Assembly (NCBI GenBank): GCA_016210705.1
Contig: JACQTR010000206.1
Coordinates: forward strand, 1 to 10,891
DNA from: Chloroflexota bacterium
GTDB taxonomy: Bacteria; Chloroflexota; Dehalococcoidia; JACQTR01
Length of the DNA stretch: 10,891 nucleotides
Direction of reading: 5' to 3'
Each line of letters opens with the position of its first letter. The first letter of the stretch is position 1. Below are positions 1 through 6,728 of the stretch, piece by piece. Below the pieces are notes generated by a model. The model was not told the origin of the DNA. It did not search any database and saw only the letters and a list, made by a program, of their open reading frames with translations. Made by a program: the position numbers and the translations under genes.

Positions 1-360
1 ATTTTGGCTTCGCGTAAGTACTTTGGTACACCCCGTAAGCAGGCTGAGCTTTATGGCACTTACATTGCCAACTATGAAATAGCGAAAGAAACGCTGGTTC
101 TCAAGGATGAGGGTACCTTCGAACAGGAGGTAACACTTAAGGAAACCTCGCAAGTCAATACGACTAGAGGTTCGTGGAGTTACGATCCCGTCGCTGGCGA
201 GGTCACGTTTCATAATTTTATGTCCGTTATAGATGTGTCCAAGGAGCTGAACCCAGACTACGCTCAGCCAAAGGGCTCAGTCGTCTTGCCAGCTTCAGTG
301 TGGTTTGGCCGTATTCGGCTGGGTCTCGATGAATGGAAGCTGTACAAAAAGGCCAAATAA
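1..360 (+). CDS. Putative immunity protein, 5'-truncated by window edge (paralogue of 6198-6650)
   Basis: The reading frame is open from the first base and ends at TAA 358-360, so the gene begins outside the window; the TTG at base 4 is not its start. The first 41 bases are identical to 6273-6313 inside the 150-residue gene at 6198, which there follow an N-terminal membrane helix, so this gene probably also had one. The two proteins share the blocks ASRKYFGTPRKQ, LYGTY, DGTFEQEV-like, GSW-YDP, VTFH and the ending FGRIRL. The pattern of short alternating hydrophobic strands suggests a small beta-rich, lipocalin-like domain exposed outside the membrane. The complete paralogue directly follows an Rhs toxin tip, so by analogy this is an immunity gene for a toxin tip lying left of the window. 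Function is inferred from position; no catalytic motif is visible. Confidence 0.7.
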   Translation: MLASRKYFGTPRKQAELYGTYIANYEIAKETLVLKDEGTFEQEVTLKETSQVNTTRGSWSYDPVAGEVTFHNFMSVIDVSKELNPDYAQPKGSVVLPASVWFGRIRLGLDEWKLYKKAK

Positions 361-409
361 GATAGTTGGCCGTTAAAATATCACAGAACGTCCTACGTTA
401 GTTTGAATT

Positions 410-832
410 ATGGCAGTATTATATGGCAAGACAGGTGAAATCCAATTATTGCTAAGACCGTACAGATTATCCGACGAAGAGCAACCAGCTTGGCTGTCGA
501 CGCAACTGCAGATTACAAAGGGAGCGGTCATCATACTATCCGAAACTTTGAGTCTGACTAGGGAAGACTTAAACGAACTGCGAGCCGGCGTTAGTGACGT
601 TTCGGAAGGTCATCGTCCCTATTTTGATATTACTACCGCAGACGCAGACTTTGTCTTACACGCGGAAGGTATGGCATTGCCTGGAGATGTTGCAATAGGA
701 TTCTGGGTTGGAGAGCCTTATGACTTGATGCAAGGCTATCGTTTTGTTGTTTACGCTGCTGACCTTTGTCAATTTGCCACTGACCTGCTATCTGACGAGC
801 TTCTCGTTGGCCCCCCGGGCCGACTTCCGTAA
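410..832 (+). CDS. Orphan immunity-like protein (possibly WapI-type immunity family)
   Basis: A 140-residue soluble acidic protein starting at ATG 410, 49 bases after the preceding immunity gene; the ribosome site is weak. No signal peptide or membrane helix is visible. The order of elements (beta strand, a PAWLSTQLQI-type strand, an SLTREDLNEL helix, then strands FDITTADADFVLHAEG and VAIGFWVG) resembles what I recall of the WapI-type immunity family, but that assignment is tentative. A decayed second copy of its 3' half lies at 4751-4891, showing that the gene has been duplicated within this array. No toxin tip is adjacent: it sits between another immunity gene and a 5'-truncated Rhs core, so it may be a stand-alone immunity gene left after loss of its toxin. 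A run of six C's at 811-816 near the end could allow a frameshift, so the last residues (VGPPGRLP) may not be ancestral. Confidence 0.6.
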   Translation: MAVLYGKTGEIQLLLRPYRLSDEEQPAWLSTQLQITKGAVIILSETLSLTREDLNELRAGVSDVSEGHRPYFDITTADADFVLHAEGMALPGDVAIGFWVGEPYDLMQGYRFVVYAADLCQFATDLLSDELLVGPPGRLP

Positions 833-940
833 ATGAACATATCGGCCAATCTCTGCGTAGCTTAGTCACACCAAGACAAATGACCTTGATTTGGCTATAG
901 GAAAAACAAGAACAGTTATTTCTGCATTACATTCTGCTGC

Positions 941-2332
941 TTGAAAAAGGGCAGATATCGAGCCACCACCGCTTTCCCCACCGGCGTCACCGAGGCCCGC
1001 ACCTACAACGCGGCTGACCAGCTCGCCACCACCGTGGCCATCAAGGGCGGCAACACCCTCACCAGCTTCACCTACACCCTGGACAACGCCGGGATTAGGA
1101 CAGCCGTCCAGGACCCGACGGGAACCGAATCCTACACCTACGACAACCTTTACCGTCTCACCGGGACCACCTATACCGACACCAGCACCCAGTCCTATAC
1201 CTATGATGCGGTGGGGAACCGGCTCACTAAGAACACCATCACCTATACCTACGACAACTGGGATAGGATGACTGCCACAGGGGGCGTGAGCTATACTTGC
1301 TACAACAACGGCAACCAGACAGCCAGGGGTACCGATATTTTCACCTGGGATTATGAGAACCAGCTAAGTGGAGCTACCGTGGGAGGAACTAGCGCCACCT
1401 ACGTCTACCGCGGCGACGGGCTAAGGCACTCCAAGACCGTAGGCGGCAATACCACCACCTACACTTGGGATGTGAATGATAGTATGCCAGTTATCCTCCA
1501 AGATGGGACTCTTACCTACGTGTATGGCCACGGCCTCGTCAGCCAGACCGATGCATCGGGGGTTCAGAGCTACTTCTTAGGCAATGGCTTGGGCAGCACC
1601 GAAGCCCTGACGGATGGCTCAGGAAACATAATGGCCTCCTACAAATATGATGTCTTCGGGGCGGTTCGGAGTAGTTCCGGGAGCGGCTCTACGGAGTACC
1701 ACTTTACAGGCCAACAGGACGACGCGACTCTGGCCTACTATTATCTCCGGGCCCGTTATTACGACCCGGCCATAGGACGGTTTATCAGCAAGGACCCGTT
1801 CTCTGGAATCGCGGGGCAGCCGCAGACTCTCAATTTATACATATATACGCTGAATAGCCCAACCATTTTGGCAGACCCAAGCGGCCTTTTTGGCCCCAAG
1901 GATATATTGAAATATGCCATTAAAAGACTAGCCACTCCGGATATCACGAACTTTGGGCCGTTTGCACCCATCTACTTCGTAAAGCTCACCGCCAAGGACC
2001 TTCAAAAGCTGAGTGCGCCTGTACAAATTGCAGACCTTGTACCCTGGGGAGCCATACCATACGCGAACGTTGTCTTCACTTTCATAAGTGTACCGCTTGA
2101 CGTCGCAGCGTTTGGGTTTGGCACGTGGGATGTAATGGCGTCGCAGTGTCCAGTCAAAACTAAAGTTAGTTTAGAATTTAATACCTTTTTGAATCTGGCA
2201 TTTGGGGTTAGTGGGCAAATCCTCGCAGATCTTGCATCCCCCAGCTTACTTGGCTCTGCTATCATCAGTGGATGGATATCCGCAACGGAAGCATCATTGT
2301 ATACAACTAATAGAATTGCCCTTTCTGAATAG
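941..2332 (+). CDS. Rhs/YD-repeat orphan toxin fragment, copy 1, with hydrophobic C-terminal tip
   Basis: 463 residues if started at TTG 941, a start without a good ribosome site. Recognisable core begins near residue 10 (AFPTGVTEARTYN), so the 5' part of the Rhs gene is missing. YD repeats (SYTYD, TYTYDN, SYFLGNGLGSTEALTDG) run to about residue 250, followed by the RHS core-end block around residues 255-285 (FTGQQDDATL, LRARYYDPAIGRF). The PxxxxDPxG junction is PTILADPSG, with DPSG at residues 312-315; in full-length Rhs proteins autocleavage near this motif frees the toxin. The linker is the KDPF class. The tip (residues 316-463) is rich in hydrophobic stretches, especially from about residue 365 onward, with no nuclease motif that I recognise, which fits a membrane-acting toxin (inference). 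A two-helix membrane protein follows after 2 bases. Confidence 0.82.
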   Translation: MKKGRYRATTAFPTGVTEARTYNAADQLATTVAIKGGNTLTSFTYTLDNAGIRTAVQDPTGTESYTYDNLYRLTGTTYTDTSTQSYTYDAVGNRLTKNTITYTYDNWDRMTATGGVSYTCYNNGNQTARGTDIFTWDYENQLSGATVGGTSATYVYRGDGLRHSKTVGGNTTTYTWDVNDSMPVILQDGTLTYVYGHGLVSQTDASGVQSYFLGNGLGSTEALTDGSGNIMASYKYDVFGAVRSSSGSGSTEYHFTGQQDDATLAYYYLRARYYDPAIGRFISKDPFSGIAGQPQTLNLYIYTLNSPTILADPSGLFGPKDILKYAIKRLATPDITNFGPFAPIYFVKLTAKDLQKLSAPVQIADLVPWGAIPYANVVFTFISVPLDVAAFGFGTWDVMASQCPVKTKVSLEFNTFLNLAFGVSGQILADLASPSLLGSAIISGWISATEASLYTTNRIALSE

Positions 2333-2334
2333 AA

Positions 2335-2928
2335 ATGAACAAACTTCGCGAGCGCTGTCAGCTGCTGCTGGAACCAGGAGAACAAATATTGTTGGAAGCA
2401 GAGTCAAACTGCAAGTTAGAACCGATTATCCAGTTTGGAGCTGGACGAGCTTACCTCACTGATAGAAGAATCATTTGGGTCTTGCGGCCAATTCCACTAA
2501 TAAGTTTTCTAGCTTTCTGGATTCCAGATGCAGTGAGCATTAGATTTGCATCCATAACGCGTATACAGGTAAAACGCGACGTAACGCGAGCTTGGCTACA
2601 AATTAACGCAGAAGGCAAATCATATGCGATTCGTTTGGGCAGAGGGCCTTTCCCCATACTGCGAGACGACTCGAAGATGACAGAAGAGTGGCTTCACATC
2701 GTCCAAGACAAGTTGGGCAAACAACTAGCCTTTTCCGCCGAAGCTCAACTGGTGAGAGTGGGCCATTCGAGGGCCACAGGCCTTCTTTTGATCATCATGA
2801 TTCTCATTTTTGTGCCCGTTTGGATCGTTGGTTTGGCACTTCTCAAACTCCCAGTGCTATTCTTTCTTATTGTGGGAATTTTGACCGCTCTCGGCCTTGC
2901 AATAGGAGTATTCATGGTACGAACTTGA
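2335..2928 (+). CDS. PH/GRAM-like domain protein with two C-terminal membrane helices; putative immunity to copy 1 tip
   Basis: 197 residues from ATG 2335, two bases after the stop of the Rhs fragment, so translation is probably coupled. The N-terminal part (about residues 10-130) has the pattern of a bacterial PH/GRAM-like domain: LLEPGEQILL, then GRAYLTDRRIIWV, then SIRFASITRIQVKR and a strand pair ending in YAIRLGRG. Two membrane helices follow at about residues 149-170 and 172-194. Known PH-like proteins of this layout sit at the inner membrane with the domain in the cytosol. Its place directly after a hydrophobic toxin tip suggests that it blocks that toxin in the membrane; this role is inferred from position. 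Its stop TGA (2926-2928) overlaps the TTG where the next Rhs core begins. Confidence 0.72.
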   Translation: MNKLRERCQLLLEPGEQILLEAESNCKLEPIIQFGAGRAYLTDRRIIWVLRPIPLISFLAFWIPDAVSIRFASITRIQVKRDVTRAWLQINAEGKSYAIRLGRGPFPILRDDSKMTEEWLHIVQDKLGKQLAFSAEAQLVRVGHSRATGLLLIIMILIFVPVWIVGLALLKLPVLFFLIVGILTALGLAIGVFMVRT

Positions 2929-4487
2929 AGTCTCTGGACCGGCTAATCCCCCTCACCTTCCCCGGCAACAAGGTGGTGAGCTACCAGTATGATGCTGCCG
3001 GCAACCGCACCCGCATCACCTACCCCGATGGCAAGACCGTGGACTACGCCTATGATGACGCCAACCGCATGAGCACCGTCACCGACTGGCTCACTAAAGT
3101 AACGGGCTACAGCTACGACGATGCCGGGCGGCTCACCTCCTCCGCCTTCCCCACCGGGGTCACCGAGGCCCGCACCTACAACGAGGCCGACCAGCTGGCG
3201 ACCATCGTCGCCACCAAGGGCGGGAACACCCTCACCAGCTTCACCTACACCCTGGACAATGCCGGCCTGCGCACAGCCGTCCAGGACCCATCGGGCACTG
3301 AGTCCTACACCTACGACAACCTCTACCGGCTCACCGGGGCTACCTATACCGACACCACTACCCAGTCTTACACCTACGACGCCGTGGGGAACCGGCTGAC
3401 CAAAGTCCAGGGCGGCACCACCAACTACACCTACGATAACGGCGACCGGATGACTGCCACAGGAGGCGTGAGCTATACTTACGACAACAACGGCAACCAG
3501 ACCGGGCGGGGAGCAGATACTTTTGCTTGGGACTACGAAAATAGGATGAGCGGAGCGACAGTGAGTGGGACCAGCGCTAGCTACACCTACCGGGGCGATG
3601 GCCTGAGGCACTCGAAAACCGTGGGTGGCAATACCACCACCTACACCTGGGATGTGAATGATGATCTGCCCGTGGTGCTGCAAGACGGGACATATACTTT
3701 CGTTTACGGCCTTGGGTTGATCAGCCAGACGGATGGTTCGGGAGCACAAAGCTACTTCTTGGGCAATGGGTTGGGCAGCACCGAGGTATTGACTGATGGC
3801 AGCGGCAACGTGATAGCTACCTACGAATACGATGTCTTTGGGGCGGTTCGAAGCAGCTCCGGCAGCGGCTCAACCGAATACAAGTTCACCGGAGAGCAGG
3901 ACGATGCCACTGTGGGGTATTATTACCTACGGGCTAGGTACTATGACCCAGCAATAGGACGGTTCCTTGCTAAAGACCTTGTGCCTGCGCCACTACATAG
4001 GCCGCAGGCGCTAAATGACTATGTGTACGTAGCCAACGACCCAACGGATCTGGTCGATCCTAGTGGCTTGTGGTGTCCAAAGAACCCGCGCGATTGTATT
4101 CCGAGGAAAGTTAAGACCGCGTATGAAGCGACCAAAAGAGCCATTGCAAAGGCATTAACTGATTCTGCCGTTACAGCGGACTTGGTTAGCATGGCTGGTA
4201 ATTTTGGCCCATTTGTGATGGCCGCTGGAGTATCCTGCGGTAACCCCTTCATCGTTGCCGCGGGCCTCTCTTTGTACTTAGGCGCTAACTATTACGGTTT
4301 CTTGTATTCATCGCAGATTAATGAACGTGCGTTAGAGGAGGGACGTATGAGCTTAGCGGACTATAGGTTGCGCCAAGGTTTGTTGTTTGCAAGCTGGTCT
4401 CCGTGGTTTACAGCGTCTATGGCTGCCGATGCGATGATGTTGTGGCTTGATGCAGAGCCGTATTTCTCGTATGAAGGAGAGCCATGA
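2925..4487 (+). CDS. Rhs/YD-repeat orphan toxin fragment, copy 2 (longest core), with hydrophobic C-terminal tip
   Basis: The frame stays open upstream to 2688, but that part is only the shadow of the preceding gene; Rhs homology begins at LKSLDRLIPLTFPG, so TTG 2925 is taken as the start. It overlaps the previous stop (TTGA) and lacks a well-spaced ribosome site. This is the longest core copy: YD repeats such as SYQYDAAGNRTRITYPDG and YSYDDAGRLTSSAF lead to the core-end block (LRARYYDPAIGRF) and PTDLVDPSG, with DPSG at residues 378-381 of 520. The linker is the KDLVPAPL class with a WCPKNPRDC motif just after the junction. The 139-residue tip contains hydrophobic helices (around NFGPFVMAAG and PFIVAAGLSLYLGANYYG) and ends in an acidic tail. 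I do not recognise the family; a membrane-acting toxin is inferred from hydrophobicity and from the membrane-protein neighbour at 4527. Confidence 0.82.
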   Translation: MKSLDRLIPLTFPGNKVVSYQYDAAGNRTRITYPDGKTVDYAYDDANRMSTVTDWLTKVTGYSYDDAGRLTSSAFPTGVTEARTYNEADQLATIVATKGGNTLTSFTYTLDNAGLRTAVQDPSGTESYTYDNLYRLTGATYTDTTTQSYTYDAVGNRLTKVQGGTTNYTYDNGDRMTATGGVSYTYDNNGNQTGRGADTFAWDYENRMSGATVSGTSASYTYRGDGLRHSKTVGGNTTTYTWDVNDDLPVVLQDGTYTFVYGLGLISQTDGSGAQSYFLGNGLGSTEVLTDGSGNVIATYEYDVFGAVRSSSGSGSTEYKFTGEQDDATVGYYYLRARYYDPAIGRFLAKDLVPAPLHRPQALNDYVYVANDPTDLVDPSGLWCPKNPRDCIPRKVKTAYEATKRAIAKALTDSAVTADLVSMAGNFGPFVMAAGVSCGNPFIVAAGLSLYLGANYYGFLYSSQINERALEEGRMSLADYRLRQGLLFASWSPWFTASMAADAMMLWLDAEPYFSYEGEP

Positions 4488-4526
4488 GAATAGAACAGCT
4501 TTCACTCCTTCCGGTAGGGGCGTTGC

Positions 4527-4751
4527 ATGGCGAGTAAGGTATTCTTCTTCATCATGGGCTCTGCTATATTTGGCTATGCGCTGTTGCTCCTAAAAAACCC
4601 TTCGATGCTATATAGAATTAATTGGTTCGACCGACAGACGTTTGGCTGGCTGAAAGGTAGCGCGCTGCTCCGCCCTATCGCGCTGCTTGCTTCTGTCGTG
4701 GCAATTGGACTAGCGTTGATAGCATACTACTATGCGCTATTTGTCTTCTGA
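4527..4751 (+). CDS. Small two-helix membrane protein; putative immunity to copy 2 tip
   Basis: 74 residues from ATG 4527. The start is supported by GGTAGGGG at 4513-4520, six bases upstream. Membrane helices lie at about residues 5-22 (FFFIMGSAIFGYALLLL) and 50-74, joined by a basic loop containing INWFDRQTFGWLKG. It begins 39 bases after the stop of Rhs copy 2 and is the only intact gene between that toxin and the debris that follows, so it is the natural immunity candidate. The size and layout match the membrane protein at 7640-7894, which follows another tip with the same linker class, although I see no clear residue-level similarity between the two. Immunity function is inferred from position; no enzyme motif is present. 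Confidence 0.65.
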   Translation: MASKVFFFIMGSAIFGYALLLLKNPSMLYRINWFDRQTFGWLKGSALLRPIALLASVVAIGLALIAYYYALFVF

Positions 4752-4891
4752 GGTGGTCGTGCCGATTTTGAGATAAGACCATAGACGCCGACTTTATATT
4801 ACACTATGAACCCATGGCATTGCCTGGAGATGTTGCGACAGGATTCTTGTTTGGAGAGCCTTATGACCTGATCCGCACAAATCTAAGATGA
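4751..4891 (+). pseudogene. Decayed 3' fragment of an immunity gene related to 410-832
   Basis: Bases 4783-4875 align without gaps to 640-732 of the gene at 410 (constant offset 4143), including the identical 20-base run ATGGCATTGCCTGGAGATGT. In the matching frame it encodes DADFILHYEPMALPGDVATG followed by FLFGEPYDL, against DADFVLHAEGMALPGDVAIG and FWVGEPYDL in the intact gene. Weaker similarity continues back to about 4751 but needs a one-base deletion near 4772-4780, and a TGA at 4769 is in the coding frame. After EPYDL the frame reads only IRTNLR before TGA at 4889-4891. No start codon or 5' half remains. This is a remnant of a second copy, overrun by the next small gene. Confidence 0.75.
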
Positions 4892-5072
4892 ACAGTGTCT
4901 TGGGCATTTATCTTATGTTTGCAGGGATAACCACGATCATTTTTGGCGGATTTTTGTACAAGAAACGCCATCAATTCCCATCTCAAGAAATTTCCCACTA
5001 TTCATCGTCATGATGGTAGGTGGCCTACTGCTAACTCTTCTCTCTATTGTTCTCATATTCGGCATAGTCTGA
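4888..5072 (+). pseudogene. Frameshifted small two-helix membrane protein remnant
   Basis: ATG 4888 opens a 41-residue frame with one membrane helix (VLGIYLMFAGITTIIFGGFL) and a basic KKRH patch, ending at TGA 5011-5013. The +2 frame then continues, from a point before 5001, as a second strongly hydrophobic segment (FPLFIVMMVGGLLLTLLSIV followed by LIFGIV) that ends at TGA 5070-5072. Joining both parts with one frame correction around 4985-5000 gives a two-helix membrane protein of about 60 residues, the same layout as the intact genes at 4527 and 7640. The region is therefore probably a broken immunity gene rather than spacer. The alternative is two independent tiny membrane peptides; no strong ribosome site supports either. 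Confidence 0.45.
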
Positions 5073-5084
5073 TGCTCCGTAGAT

Positions 5085-6173
5085 GTGCCTCGTATATTTA
5101 GCCAGCTACCACCGAAGTCCTACACTTACGACAACAACGACAACCAGACCGGGCGGGGTACAGATGCCTTTAGTTGGGACTATGAGAGTAGGATGACGGG
5201 AGCGACCGTGAGCGGAACGAGCGCCACCTACGTATACCGGGGCGATCGGCTGAGGCATAGCAAGACAGTGAGTGGCAACACCACCACCTATACTTGGGAC
5301 GTGAACGATAGCCTGCCGGTTATCCTTCAGGACGGCACCTACACCTATGTTTACGGCCACGGTTTGATAAGCCCGACGGATGGCTCAGGGGTCCAGAGCT
5401 ACTTCCTGAGCAACGGCTTGGGAAGTACGGAAGCTTTGACGGACAGCTCAGGAAGCGTCATTGCGACCTATAAGTATGACGTTTTTGGTGCGATCAGGAG
5501 CAGTGGTGGCAGCGGCTCTACCGAGTACAACTTCACAGGCCAACAGGAGGACGCAACCCTAGGCTACACCTACCTTAGAGCGAGATACTACGACCCGGCC
5601 ATAGGACGGTTTATCAGCAAGGATCCTTTTCCAGGCTTTATCGTAGATCCGACTAGCCTGCATTACTATAACTACGTTGGCAACAACCCGGTCAACGGGA
5701 CAGATCCGAGCGGGGAGCAGGAGCCTTTTGGGTTCCTTTTCCGGGCTCTCGGGCTAAACAATTCGAAATTTCTTTTCTGGGATTTCTGGCTTGGCCAGGG
5801 CGACACCAACAGGTTCTACGGACCTAATACTAGAGAGACCCGGGAGATGCGAAAATCTCCGGGAGCAGAGGCTCTAAGGAATGCATTTTACACTGGTGGT
5901 TGCAATGACGTAGATGAGTTTCGCTACGGCACTTGGCTAGCTGCTTGGGAGACTGTAATCGACCCGTCCCCTGATTGGTCGAGTACTGCCACCCAGGTCG
6001 GAGGCTTTATAGGATATGCCATCAACAATGGCAACGGAACTGTTACATTCAGGATCGAGAATAAAGCGGGAGCGAAGTCGTTCTTTTATCATGCCGTTTC
6101 TGACGCACCGTGGAAAAGAGGCCCCATGCGGACGATTGCGCAAATCTTCTGGTGGACGGAAGAGATCAACTAG
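5085..6173 (+). CDS. Rhs/YD-repeat orphan toxin fragment, copy 3, with soluble tip of SFFYH/GPMR type
   Basis: 362 residues from GTG 5085; core homology begins only at residue 11 (PKSYTYDNNDNQTGRGTDAF), so the start was probably acquired by chance at the junction. The core-end block LRARYYDPAIGRF is followed by a KDPF-class linker (SKDPFPGFIVDPTS) and by PVNGTDPSG, with DPSG at residues 207-210. The 152-residue tip is soluble and aromatic-rich, with an N-terminal FWDFWLGQGDTNRFYGPNT segment, a DWSSTATQVGGF stretch, and a C-terminal part with the blocks SFFYHAV, GPMRTI and FWWTEEIN. I recall this SFFYH...GPMR...TE ending from other Rhs tips but cannot name an activity. The conserved H, R and E residues could be catalytic (inference). 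The membrane-anchored immunity candidate follows 24 bases later. Confidence 0.82.
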   Translation: MPRIFSQLPPKSYTYDNNDNQTGRGTDAFSWDYESRMTGATVSGTSATYVYRGDRLRHSKTVSGNTTTYTWDVNDSLPVILQDGTYTYVYGHGLISPTDGSGVQSYFLSNGLGSTEALTDSSGSVIATYKYDVFGAIRSSGGSGSTEYNFTGQQEDATLGYTYLRARYYDPAIGRFISKDPFPGFIVDPTSLHYYNYVGNNPVNGTDPSGEQEPFGFLFRALGLNNSKFLFWDFWLGQGDTNRFYGPNTRETREMRKSPGAEALRNAFYTGGCNDVDEFRYGTWLAAWETVIDPSPDWSSTATQVGGFIGYAINNGNGTVTFRIENKAGAKSFFYHAVSDAPWKRGPMRTIAQIFWWTEEIN

Positions 6174-6197
6174 AATCGCTGTGGCTGTAGGGATTGA

Positions 6198-6650
6198 ATG
6201 ATGCACATACGTTTTTCTGTGAAGACTGTGGTCATTCTGTCATTGGCCCTAGTAATATTAGGTTCGGTCTCCATTTTGGCTTCGCGTAAGTACTTTGGTA
6301 CACCCCGTAAGCAATCTGAGCTATATGGTACTTACGTTGCTGACTACAAGATCGCCAAAGAAAAGCTGATTCTCAAGGACGATGGGACCTTCGAGCAGGA
6401 GGTGACCATCAAAAAGACTGGCGGAGTCAGTGTAACCAAAGGTTCGTGGACTTACGATCCTAAAGATGGCTATGTCACGTTTCATTATTTCATAGTGGTT
6501 CTTGACGGGTTTGGTGAATTTGATCCTGGTTATGCTCAACCAAAGAGGGGCGCGGTTATTCAGGACGCCGTGAAGTTGTTTGGCCGTATTCGTTTGGAGG
6601 TTGGAGATTTCTATTCATACAAGAAGGTAGGTTCTGATATGGGGCCGTAG
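6198..6650 (+). CDS. Membrane-anchored beta-rich immunity candidate for copy 3 tip
   Basis: 150 residues starting at ATG 6198 (or ATG 6201), preceded by TAGGGATTGA. A single N-terminal hydrophobic segment (about residues 8-27, VKTVVILSLALVILGSVSIL) without a lipobox cysteine should anchor it with the rest outside the cytosol. The exterior domain (residues 35-145) alternates short strands and turns: LYGTYVADYKIAKEKLILKD, DGTFEQEV, GSWTYDPKDGYVTFHYF, LDGFGEFDPGYAQPK, KLFGRIRLEV. This suggests a small beta barrel or sandwich. It lies 24 bases after the Rhs copy 3 tip. A second copy, cut by the window edge, is at 1-360, so the pair probably protects against two related or identical tips. Immunity function is inferred from position and duplication. 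Confidence 0.72.
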   Translation: MMHIRFSVKTVVILSLALVILGSVSILASRKYFGTPRKQSELYGTYVADYKIAKEKLILKDDGTFEQEVTIKKTGGVSVTKGSWTYDPKDGYVTFHYFIVVLDGFGEFDPGYAQPKRGAVIQDAVKLFGRIRLEVGDFYSYKKVGSDMGP

Positions 6651-6728
6651 GAATCAGAGAAGTTTGCTGAATCGCTTTACCTTGGTCACTTAGGCGGGCC
6701 CATAAACCGATACCTAAACTACGATGTC

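Noticed and set aside
886..920. Possible promoter (TTGATT with TTATTT-like box) before Rhs copy 1
   Set aside because: The spacing between boxes is well outside the usual 16-18 bases and no alternative -10 element fits.
2688..2924. Upstream extension of Rhs copy 2 from ATG 2688
   Set aside because: It lies wholly inside the PH-like gene in another phase and reads as Ser/Arg/His-rich sequence without any Rhs similarity.
2943..3749. Long antisense frame (268 residues) opposite Rhs copy 2
   Set aside because: It mirrors the GC-rich YD-repeat codons, giving low-complexity Val/Gly-rich protein with no start signal; shorter antisense frames opposite copies 3 and 6 have the same style and cause.
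1948..4230. Shared NFGPF motif in the tips of copies 1 and 2
   Set aside because: Five residues in otherwise dissimilar hydrophobic tips; too short to claim common origin.
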